From assembly GCA_964424335.1 (NCBI GenBank), contig CAYRIY010000161.1:1-5242 (forward strand): a stretch of DNA of 5,242 nt, written 5' to 3'. Below are positions 1 through 5,242 of the stretch, one piece after another. The stretch comes from CAYRIY01 sp964424335. Its GTDB lineage: Bacteria; Bacillota; Limnochordia; DTU080; RSA5. A program made the translations under genes and the position numbers. Below the pieces are notes generated by a model that saw only the letters and a list, made by a program, of their open reading frames with translations, had not been told where the DNA came from and made no database searches. Each line of letters starts with the position of its first letter. Position 1 is the first letter of the stretch.

Positions 1-2114
1 ACGGCGATCAACGAGACGCCGACGTCGGCGAAGACCGCCTCCCACATTCCGGCCACTCCCCATGCCCCTAGAAAGATGACCGCGGCCTTGACGCCGAGTG
101 CGAACGCAATGTTTTGCAGGACGATTCGGCGCGTGCGCCTGGCGATGGCGACCGCCTTGGCGACTTTCGCCGGCTTGTCGTCCATGATGACGACGTCGGC
201 CGCTTCGATCGCTGCGTCGGAGCCCAGTCCGCCCATGGCAATGCCGACATCGGCCCTGGTGAGTACGGGTGCGTCGTTGATGCCGTCGCCAACGAAGGCA
301 ATGCTGCCCCTTTTGGCACTCCGATCCCCTGCAATCCTTTCGAGCGCCGACACTTTCTCTTCGGGAAGGAGCTCGGCATGCACTTCGTCGATTCCGAGCG
401 ATCTGGCGACCTGCTCCGCAACGTTCCTGTCATCGCCGGTGAGCATCACGGTGCGGCTCACGCCCAGGTCCTTCAGGGCGCTGACTGCGAGCGCTGCGTC
501 GGATTTGATCTCATCCGAGATGACGATTTGCCCGGCGAGCACGCCGTCGACGGCCACGTTGACCACGGTTTCACCGGCGTCGCATGCTCCGTGCGGGACG
601 GACTCGCTGTGGAGGATGCGGTCGTTGCCGGCCACGACGATGCGGCCGCCTACCTTGGCCTTGACGCCGTGGCCGGGGATTTCTTCGTAACTTTCGATGA
701 GCGATTCATCGATCGCGCCGCCGTACGCTTCGAGGACCGAGGCGGCGATCGGGTGATTGGAGTAGCGCTCGGCGTAGGCCGCATGGCGGAGCGCATCGTC
801 TTGCGAGAATCCGTTAAAGGCCGTCACCCGCTGGACCTTGAACACGCCTTCTGTCAAGGTACCGGTCTTATCCATGACCACGGTGTCGAGTTGCGTTAGA
901 GCATCGAGGAAGTTGGCCCCTTTGACCAAGATGCCATGGCGCGACGCTCCGCCGATTCCGCCGAAGTATCCCAACGGGATCGACAGGACCAACGCACATG
1001 GACACGAGATGACAAGGAGCACAAGCGCCCGGTAGACCCAGTCGGATAGGTGAGCGCCCTCCAAAAGGAGTGGAGGGAGCACGGCAACGCCGAGGGCCGC
1101 GAGCACGACGGCGGGCGTATAGTAACGGGAAAACCTCGTAATGAACTTCTCGGTCTGGGCTTTGCGCGACCCCGCATTTTCGACCAGCTCGAGAATCTTG
1201 GAGACGGAGGACTCCTCGAACGGTCTGCTCACCCTGATGGCAAGGAGGCCGCTTGTGTTTACCGTGCCGGCCAGCACGGCGTCCCCCCGCTCCGCTTGCC
1301 TGGGAACGGACTCTCCCGTCAGCGCCGAAGTATCGATGAAGGAACTGCCCTCGATCACGTCGCCGTCCAAGGGAATCCGTTCACCGGGGCGCACGACGAT
1401 TACCTCGCCGACTTCGACATCGCCCGGAAAGACGCGCTGCGTCTTTTCGCCTCGGCGGACGTTCGCGTACTCCGGCCGAATGTCCATCAGCGCTTTGATC
1501 GATCGCCGGGATCGATTGACGGCGTGATCTTGAAACGCTTCTCCCACGGAATAAAAGAGCATGACGCCGACCGCCTCCGGGAGCTCCCGGATGAGAATGG
1601 CCCCGAGCGTGGCTATGGTCATCAAGAAGTTTTCGTCAAAGAAATCGCCGCGCATGAGGTTGCGGATCGCCGTCATCACAACGCGGCTCCCGACCAACCA
1701 GTATGCGGTGAGAAAGACTGCAAAAGCGCCGATGGAAAGCGGCGTTTGGTGCAGCGGCTCGTGCAGCGCGATGCCCGCCACGAGCAAAGCGGCGGCGATC
1801 GCGATTTGAGCGATGCGGCGCTTTGAAACGGTGGCTTCGTCGTGGCCGTGGTGGTGGTGCCCATTTTGCGATTCGTGCGCGTGGTCGGTTGCGGTTGAGC
1901 CTGAGAGCACCAGCTTGACGCCGGGTTCGATGCGGTCGATGATCTGCTGGACTTGCTCGGCATACACGGGCGGAAGGAGGATCGAGCGGGCGCTGAAGTT
2001 GATCCCCGCCTCGGTCAGCCCGGTTTCACGCCGGATTTCGGCCTCGATCTTTGCCGCGCAGTTGGCGCAATCGAGTCCTTGGAGGGTGAATCTCTTTGCC
2101 TGCAAGGCGTCCAT
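1..2114 (-). CDS. cadA: Zn/Cd/Pb-exporting P1B-type ATPase (CadA/ZntA family), 3' end cut off by the window
   Basis: Inner-membrane pump that uses ATP to expel soft divalent metals, most likely Cd(II), Zn(II) or Pb(II). I translated the minus strand from the ATG at 2114: 704 codons are open, with no stop before base 1. Order: an N-terminal metal-binding domain with GLDCANC (Cys16, Cys19), a His-rich linker (seven His between residues 78 and 91), membrane segments from about 101, the actuator loop TGES (266-269), the metal-site CPC (371-373), the phosphorylated Asp in DKTGT (D415), the P1B signature HP (454-455), GDGIND (609-614), and Lys676 and Asp697 in the last helices. In this family DCxxC, CPC and the late Lys/Asp pair mark the Zn/Cd/Pb group rather than the copper group. 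Only the last few residues should be missing. It lies 10 bases after the repressor gene, in the same operon. Family assignment is very sure; the exact metal is inferred. Confidence 0.96.
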   Translation of the reverse strand, partial: MDALQAKRFTLQGLDCANCAAKIEAEIRRETGLTEAGINFSARSILLPPVYAEQVQQIIDRIEPGVKLVLSGSTATDHAHESQNGHHHHGHDEATVSKRRIAQIAIAAALLVAGIALHEPLHQTPLSIGAFAVFLTAYWLVGSRVVMTAIRNLMRGDFFDENFLMTIATLGAILIRELPEAVGVMLFYSVGEAFQDHAVNRSRRSIKALMDIRPEYANVRRGEKTQRVFPGDVEVGEVIVVRPGERIPLDGDVIEGSSFIDTSALTGESVPRQAERGDAVLAGTVNTSGLLAIRVSRPFEESSVSKILELVENAGSRKAQTEKFITRFSRYYTPAVVLAALGVAVLPPLLLEGAHLSDWVYRALVLLVISCPCALVLSIPLGYFGGIGGASRHGILVKGANFLDALTQLDTVVMDKTGTLTEGVFKVQRVTAFNGFSQDDALRHAAYAERYSNHPIAASVLEAYGGAIDESLIESYEEIPGHGVKAKVGGRIVVAGNDRILHSESVPHGACDAGETVVNVAVDGVLAGQIVISDEIKSDAALAVSALKDLGVSRTVMLTGDDRNVAEQVARSLGIDEVHAELLPEEKVSALERIAGDRSAKRGSIAFVGDGINDAPVLTRADVGIAMGGLGSDAAIEAADVVIMDDKPAKVAKAVAIARRTRRIVLQNIAFALGVKAAVIFLGAWGVAGMWEAVFADVGVSLIA

Positions 2115-2126
2115 GGCGGCCCACCT
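2115..2126 (-). promoter_or_regulatory. Ribosome binding site of the ATPase, overlapping the repressor stop codon
   Basis: AGGTGG (2121-2126) stands 6 bases before the ATG at 2114. Its first two bases are the last two of the repressor's TAG stop (2125-2127). This fixes the ATPase start and suggests that ribosomes ending the repressor help start the ATPase. Confidence 0.8.
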
Positions 2127-2496
2127 ATCTTTCTTCTTCGAAATGTTCCTGGGCCATGCGGATCAAGGCCACGATGTGATGGTCGTCGAGCGAGTAAAAG
2201 ACCTGCTTTCCATCACGTCGATACTTGACCAGGCGAAGCGCTTTGAGCAGCCGCAAGTGATGCGAGACGGCCGGAAGGCTCATCTCCATGATCTCTGCAA
2301 TGTCGCAGACGCATAGTTCTTCGAGGGAGAGTAGGTATAAGATCCGAGTGCGAGTCTCGTCACCCAGGACCTTAAAAAGCTCGGAGAGCCCGGCAACCTC
2401 CAGCAACCGCTCTCTTAGGGCGTTCTTTGCTTCCGGAGACGACGGGTCAAAGACGTCGCAGCAATCCGACTTGGCTCGGGATAACGTCTGGCTCAC
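2125..2496 (-). CDS. cadC: ArsR/SmtB-family metal-sensing repressor, CadC type
   Basis: Winged-helix, dimeric, metal-released repressor of the ATPase operon (123 residues, typical for the family). The core includes GDETRTRILYLL (45-56), the metal motif ELCVCD (Cys62, Cys64), the recognition helix around SLPAVSHHLRLL (73-84), and the wing around RRDGKQVFYSL (93-103). A second Cys pair near the N-terminus (Cys12, Cys13) could complete the alpha3N Cd/Pb/Zn site known from plasmid pI258 CadC. Asp105, His107, His118 and Glu121 line up with that protein's alpha5 zinc site (D101, H103, H114, E117), compared from memory. The start is GTG: the only ATGs just upstream run straight into TAG, and a GGGAGG site lies 10 bases before the GTG. 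An operator-like palindrome sits in its promoter, so it should repress itself and the ATPase. The family is certain; the inducing metal is inferred. Confidence 0.95.
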   Translation of the reverse strand: MSQTLSRAKSDCCDVFDPSSPEAKNALRERLLEVAGLSELFKVLGDETRTRILYLLSLEELCVCDIAEIMEMSLPAVSHHLRLLKALRLVKYRRDGKQVFYSLDDHHIVALIRMAQEHFEEER

Positions 2497-2512
2497 GGCT
2501 ACATTCCCTCCC
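2497..2512 (-). promoter_or_regulatory. Ribosome binding site supporting a GTG start for the repressor
   Basis: GGGAGG (2507-2512) is 10 bases before the GTG at 2496, or 8 bases if GGAGGGA is taken as the pairing core. An ATG inside the spacer is followed at once by TAG, so it cannot be the start. Confidence 0.65.
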
Positions 2513-2513
2513 T

Positions 2514-2543
2514 CATACGATTAAGTAATTGTTTAATCGTATG
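2514..2543 (-). promoter_or_regulatory. Palindromic operator, probable binding site of the ArsR-family repressor
   Basis: Perfect 11-base arms CATACGATTAA (2514-2524) and TTAATCGTATG (2533-2543) flank GTAATTGT. Counting the central AATT, 26 of 30 positions are symmetric. AT-rich, long, imperfect palindromes of this kind are typical operators for SmtB/CadC proteins. The site overlaps the -10 element and the predicted transcription start, so bound repressor would block RNA polymerase. That this repressor binds here is inferred from position. Confidence 0.85.
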
Positions 2544-2569
2544 GTATGCCGGATCCTGCAAAGTGTCAA
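2541..2569 (-). promoter_or_regulatory. Sigma70-type promoter of the repressor-ATPase operon
   Basis: Reading the minus strand, a perfect -35 TTGACA (2564-2569) is followed by exactly 17 bases and a -10 TACCAT (2541-2546, four of six consensus bases). Transcription would start near 2534, inside the operator, leaving a leader of about 37 bases before the GTG. The overlap of the -10 with the right operator arm supports both calls. Confidence 0.8.
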
Positions 2570-2901
2570 CTAAAACTCCAAAAATGCGGCGGGCGAAACG
2601 GCATGCGATATGGGAATCGTTCGTCCGAAAAGTGCCCGGTACTTGCGTGAACGGAGGGTTCAGCATTCGCCGCTTGCGCTATTGAAAACGAATGGCCTGC
2701 TAAAGAGCTGCTGGGTTTTCGAAGAGTCGTGCTTTAAGCCATGTGGCGCTAACTTGAGAGCACTTCTCGGAAAGACCGGTTGGCGGGCGGCGATAGTCGA
2801 ACAGACAGGGGCGGACGGCCAAAGGGGTAGCTTTTCGGAAGGCTGTTGGATGGCGTTTAGGGAGTCGTTCGTTGCGCTCAAACCGAGCAATGGCAAAACG
2901 A
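2570..2901. other. Intergenic stretch with no convincing gene
   Basis: About 330 bases between the operon promoter and the tpx terminator. Two overlapping open frames (plus 2610-2945, minus 2660-2929) have no family resemblance that I recognise. The plus frame runs through the terminator and the minus frame begins inside its loop. I see no tRNA T-arm, rRNA or CRISPR pattern. The only structure noted is an interrupted inverted repeat, GAAAAC (2684-2689) with GTTTTC (2715-2720), with further partial pairing inside it. Confidence 0.6.
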
Positions 2902-2940
2902 AAAGGCTCCTGCCGGACCGGGAGTCCAACAGGAGCCTTT
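2902..2940 (-). terminator. Intrinsic (rho-independent) terminator of tpx
   Basis: A perfect 11-base stem, AAAGGCTCCTG (2902-2912) with CAGGAGCCTTT (2930-2940), encloses a 17-base loop that holds a smaller GGAC/GTCC stem. Read on the minus strand, the stem ends in TTTT followed by CG and another TTTT, the expected U-rich tail. It begins 32 bases after the tpx stop. The plus-strand tail is poorer in T, and no plus-strand gene ends here. Confidence 0.9.
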
Positions 2941-2972
2941 GGTAGCGAGTTTGAGCGACTCGGTCTGGCCGA

Positions 2973-3470
2973 TTACTTTGCGGCTTTGACCGCAGCGAGC
3001 GCCTTTTCGTAGTCGGGGTGCGACGTCACTTCGGGAACGTACTCCACGTACGTGACGGTGTTGCTGGAGTCGACGACAAAGATCGACCGTGCAAGGAGCC
3101 GGAGCTCTTTGATCAGAGCGCCGTAATTTTCGCCAAAGGAAGCATCCCTGTGGTCGGAGAGGGTGATGACGTTCTCGACTCCGGCGGCGCCGCACCAACG
3201 AGCTTGAGCAAACGGCAGGTCCATGCTGATGGCGTACACTTTGACGTCGCCAAGGCTCGTGGCCTCTTCGTTGAAACGGCGGACTTCGGCGTCGCACACG
3301 CCGGTATCCAACGACGGCACGGCGACGAAGAGGCGAACGCCTGATGTATCCTTGAGGCTAACTTCTGCAAGGCCCTCACCGACTGCGGTGAAGTCGGGCG
3401 CCTGTTGTCCGACCTTGACCTCGTTGCCCACGAGGGTGACCGGGTTTCCTTTCATCGTAACTGTACGCAC
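2973..3470 (-). CDS. tpx: Thiol peroxidase, atypical 2-Cys peroxiredoxin (Tpx)
   Basis: Reduces hydrogen peroxide and alkyl hydroperoxides, normally recharged by thioredoxin. The protein is 165 residues, the usual Tpx length. Family hallmarks: the opening TVTMKGNPVTLVG, the active site PSLDTGVC (52-59) with peroxidatic Cys59, the resolving Cys93 in RWCGAAGVENV, the following ITLSDHRDASFGENYG, and Arg128 in the LLARSIFVVD strand. No signal peptide is seen. The frame stays open upstream to 3572, but the start is best placed at the GTG at 3470: GGGAGGA lies just before it and the protein then begins where Tpx proteins normally begin. The 34 extra upstream residues look unrelated. It ends at TAA (2973-2975) before a strong terminator and is probably its own transcript or the tail of one. 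I found no convincing promoter in the 155-base gap before it. Confidence 0.97.
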   Translation of the reverse strand: MRTVTMKGNPVTLVGNEVKVGQQAPDFTAVGEGLAEVSLKDTSGVRLFVAVPSLDTGVCDAEVRRFNEEATSLGDVKVYAISMDLPFAQARWCGAAGVENVITLSDHRDASFGENYGALIKELRLLARSIFVVDSSNTVTYVEYVPEVTSHPDYEKALAAVKAAK

Positions 3471-3484
3471 GAGTGATTCCTCCC
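3471..3484 (-). promoter_or_regulatory. Ribosome binding site deciding the GTG start of tpx
   Basis: GGGAGGA (3478-3484), with core GGAGG 8 bases before the GTG at 3470. No comparable site precedes the upstream in-frame ATG near 3545 or the downstream ATG at codon 6, so the GTG is favoured. Confidence 0.8.
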
Positions 3485-3562
3485 ACGTGTAATAGGGCGG
3501 TCTTTCCCACCCTAGGATGATCTTGTGTTGCCCAAAGTTACTCATTCTGTTGAAACGGCGTT

Positions 3563-3585
3563 TGCCCTCCAAAGTTGCGAGGGCA
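3563..3585 (-). repeat. Hairpin-forming inverted repeat between the synthetase gene and tpx
   Basis: On the minus strand TGCCCTC pairs with GAGGGCA (7 bases, loop of 9). No T-run follows, so it is at best a weak terminator for the synthetase gene, or a structure in a read-through transcript. Confidence 0.45.
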
Positions 3586-3602
3586 CGAGTTGCGAGGGCG
3601 CG
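3573..3602. repeat. Tandem duplication of a 15-base unit
   Basis: AGTTGCGAGGGCACG (3573-3587) is followed directly by AGTTGCGAGGGCGCG (3588-3602), identical at 14 of 15 positions. It lies just after the synthetase stop codon, in noncoding DNA. Each copy carries GAGGGC, and either could pair with the single GCCCTC at 3564-3569. Confidence 0.8.
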
Positions 3603-3625
3603 CTTTCGCCGCGGTCATCGAACCT

Positions 3626-5185
3626 TTACGCGCTGGTGGGGCTTTGCGCAAATGACGCCGCGACCTCCGGTTTCGTCACTTTCCCCATGGCGTTGCGGGG
3701 GAGGTCGTCGACGATCTGCAGCCGGGTCGGGACTTTGTAGACCGCCATCCGCTCCTTGGCCCACGCTCTCAACGCGTCCAGGGTCAAGGTGTTCCCAGCC
3801 TTGAGGATCACGGCTGCCGAGACCCGTTCGCCCCACTCGGGATCGGGGGTGCCCACGACCGCACACTCGGCGACAGCGGGGTGTGTGCGCAGCACCTCTT
3901 CGATCTCGAGCGCCGAGACTTTGTACCCGCCCGTCTTGATGATGTCCACGCTCGCACGCCCGAGAATCCGGTAGTATCCGTCCTCGAGCGCAGCCACGTC
4001 GCCCGTGCGAAACCAGCCGTCACGAAATGCGTCGGCCGTGGCCTTGGGATTGCCCCAGTACTCCCGAAAGACGCCCGGCCCTTTGACGTAGATCTCGCCT
4101 GGAGCCCCTGGGGGCGCCGGGTTTCCAGACTCATCTGCGAGGAAGACACGAACCCCGGGCAAAGGCGTGCCGACGCTCCCGGGACGCCGCTCGCCATGAA
4201 GCGGGTTTGAAATGGCCATGCCGATCTCCGTCATGCCGTAACGCTCAAGGAGCGTGTGACCGCTGATGGTCCGCCAGGTTTCGAGCGTGCTCACGGGCAG
4301 CGCTGCGGAGCCCGAGACCATGAGGCGGAGCTTTCGGCAGGCGGCGGACATTTCGGCCCGGCGCTCTGGGTCCGCTTGGTCCCATGCAGCGATCAACTTG
4401 GCGTAAATCGTGGGGACAGCCATGAACAGCGTGAAGTCCTCGTCAATCAAGGCTTGCCACACGACGTCCGCGTCAAAGCGGGGCAAGAACCGCACTGAGG
4501 CGCCTGCCCAAAGCGCACAGGTCAACACATTGATGACGCCGTGGATGTGGTGGAGCGGCAGAAAGTGCAAGATGGCGTCATCTTTGCTCCATTCCCAAGC
4601 GGTGATCAAGCTCTCGACTTGGGCGGCGATGTTGCGGTGGGTCGTAAGTACACCCTTGGGTTTACTGGTGGTGCCGCTCGTGTACAGAATCAGGGCTCCT
4701 CGATCCTCGCTCACGTCGGGAAGACTCGGACGCGTGCGCTCCTGGCCGGACTCCTGCCCGTTCAGCGCCTCCGTGGTCGAGAGAAAGACGAGGCCAAGAT
4801 CGCGCGCAATCGCCTTTGGAAGCTCAAAGTCGGGGTGGGCGATCAGGATCGCAGCCCCAGAATCCCGAATCACGTGCTCGAGCTCAGGCCGTGGGTGGGT
4901 GAGGCAGAGCGGGACGGCGATGCCGCCTGCGCGCCAGATTCCCCACTGGATTGCGACGTGAGAAAATCCGGAGGGAACCATGAAGGCGACCCGCATCTCG
5001 CTAAGGTCGTTGGAGATCGCTTGCACGGTTGCCGCGGCCTGAATCAAGCGGCGGGCGGCCCTCTCCGAGGATTCGAGTAGTGCTCGGTAGGTATAAGAGC
5101 CTTCGGTATCGACGATCGCAGTCCGGTTTTGGCGCTCAGGCTCAAGGGCTCTTGCGATCAAAGGGATGCCGGATGTCGTCAGCAC
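3626..5185 (-). CDS. Malonyl-CoA synthetase-like acyl-CoA synthetase (ANL superfamily, ACSF3/MatB type)
   Basis: Activates a carboxylic acid, probably malonate or methylmalonate, to its CoA thioester through an acyl-AMP intermediate (519 residues, normal length, cytosolic). Motifs: the ATP loop YTSGTTSKPKG (168-178), LPLHHIHG (209-216), MVSGSAALP (289-297), YGMTEIGMA (316-324), WFRTGD (391-396), the hinge region GRASVDIIKTGGYKVSALE (409-427), and near the C-terminus PRNAMGK with the catalytic Lys502. LHHIHGVIN, FMAVPTIYAKL, SGSAALP, HTLLERYGMTEIGMA and SVDIIKTGGYKVSALE recall, from memory, human ACSF3 and plant AAE13, which are malonyl-CoA synthetases. A Ser replaces the usual second Gly of the ATP loop (residue 174). 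The start is GTG at 5185 with GAGGTG 7 bases upstream; a stop lies in frame further up. It overlaps no gene and follows the upstream gene by 4 bases. The superfamily is certain; the malonate substrate is inferred. Confidence 0.93.
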   Translation of the reverse strand: MLTTSGIPLIARALEPERQNRTAIVDTEGSYTYRALLESSERAARRLIQAAATVQAISNDLSEMRVAFMVPSGFSHVAIQWGIWRAGGIAVPLCLTHPRPELEHVIRDSGAAILIAHPDFELPKAIARDLGLVFLSTTEALNGQESGQERTRPSLPDVSEDRGALILYTSGTTSKPKGVLTTHRNIAAQVESLITAWEWSKDDAILHFLPLHHIHGVINVLTCALWAGASVRFLPRFDADVVWQALIDEDFTLFMAVPTIYAKLIAAWDQADPERRAEMSAACRKLRLMVSGSAALPVSTLETWRTISGHTLLERYGMTEIGMAISNPLHGERRPGSVGTPLPGVRVFLADESGNPAPPGAPGEIYVKGPGVFREYWGNPKATADAFRDGWFRTGDVAALEDGYYRILGRASVDIIKTGGYKVSALEIEEVLRTHPAVAECAVVGTPDPEWGERVSAAVILKAGNTLTLDALRAWAKERMAVYKVPTRLQIVDDLPRNAMGKVTKPEVAASFAQSPTSA

Positions 5186-5198
5186 GCTGTTACACCTC
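5186..5198 (-). promoter_or_regulatory. Ribosome binding site for the GTG start of the synthetase
   Basis: GAGGTG (5193-5198) is 7 bases before the GTG at 5185. It lies inside the last codons of the upstream frame, whose TAA (5190-5192) sits in the spacer, an operon-like arrangement. Confidence 0.7.
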
Positions 5199-5242
5199 GC
5201 TTTGGACCGAGAGAATCAATCCGAGCCCCGAGGGATCGCGAA
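5190..5242 (-). CDS. C-terminal end of an upstream gene, possibly a VOC/glyoxalase-fold protein (partial)
   Basis: Only 16 complete codons and a TAA are visible, reading RDPSGLGLILSVQSEV. A DPxG turn followed by a hydrophobic strand near the C-terminus is common in the vicinal-oxygen-chelate (glyoxalase/epimerase) family, but this is too short to prove it. The stop lies 4 bases before the synthetase GTG and the synthetase's ribosome binding site lies inside this frame, which fits a shared operon. The alternative is that this is not coding and the frame is open by chance. Confidence 0.45.
   Translation of the reverse strand, partial: RDPSGLGLILSVQSEV

Noticed and set aside
76..1826. Long plus-strand open frames (76-690, 114-899, 1050-1826)
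   Set aside because: They are antisense to the clear P-type ATPase frame, whose motifs (TGES, CPC, DKTGT, GDGIND) span the same bases. They show low-complexity or Arg/Asp-rich composition typical of GC-rich shadows.
2660..2929. Minus-strand open frame of 89 codons in the same gap
   Set aside because: It begins inside the terminator loop, overlaps the opposite frame, and resembles no family I know.
2610..2945. Plus-strand open frame of 111 codons in the gap before tpx
   Set aside because: No recognised family or clear domain, it reads through the tpx terminator stem, and no convincing promoter was found for it.
3480..3560. Possible tpx promoter elements (for example TTGGGC with TAGGGT, or TTGGAG with CAGAAT)
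   Set aside because: Spacing or match to consensus is too poor to claim a promoter; tpx may be read from an upstream promoter or one of a different type.
3881..5080. Plus-strand frames opposite the synthetase (for example 4410-4961 and 4541-5080)
   Set aside because: Shadows of the minus-strand ANL enzyme, which carries all expected motifs in order.
1..5242. Mobile element, CRISPR array or tRNA around the metal operon
   Set aside because: No transposase, integrase, regular repeat-spacer pattern, terminal inverted repeats or tRNA-like arm was seen, so horizontal transfer of the operon cannot be claimed from this window.

Overview
The window comes from a bacterium with fairly GC-rich coding DNA, strong Shine-Dalgarno sites and frequent GTG starts. 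The genus cannot be fixed from this sequence. All recognisable genes lie on the minus strand, so in transcription order the window reads from its right end to its left end.

Right part (about 5242 to 3626, minus): the last 16 codons of an upstream gene, possibly a VOC/glyoxalase-fold protein, stop 4 bases before the GTG start of an acyl-CoA synthetase. That synthetase closely resembles the ACSF3/AAE13 type of malonyl-CoA synthetase. Middle part (3470 to 2973, minus): a complete atypical 2-Cys peroxiredoxin, thiol peroxidase Tpx, starting at a GTG with a near-ideal ribosome binding site. A strong intrinsic terminator follows it (2902-2940). A 155-base gap before tpx holds a tandem 15-base repeat and a small hairpin. 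About 330 bases without a convincing gene follow the terminator.

Left part (2569 to 1, minus): a compact metal-resistance operon. A sigma70-type promoter overlaps a long inverted-repeat operator, followed by a CadC/SmtB-type ArsR-family repressor and then a CadA/ZntA-type P1B ATPase. The ATPase reading frame is open for 704 codons and leaves the window at base 1, so its last residues are missing. The ATPase start site overlaps the repressor stop, which implies translational coupling.

The expected logic is that Cd(II), Zn(II) or Pb(II) binds the repressor, releases it from the promoter, and allows the exporting ATPase to be made. Tpx (peroxide removal) and the synthetase (malonate or acyl activation) appear to be separate transcription units. 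Nothing here requires an undescribed system. The points most worth a second look are the dual metal sites kept in the repressor, the operator/promoter layout, the eukaryote-like ACSF3 character of the synthetase, and the repeat/hairpin upstream of tpx.
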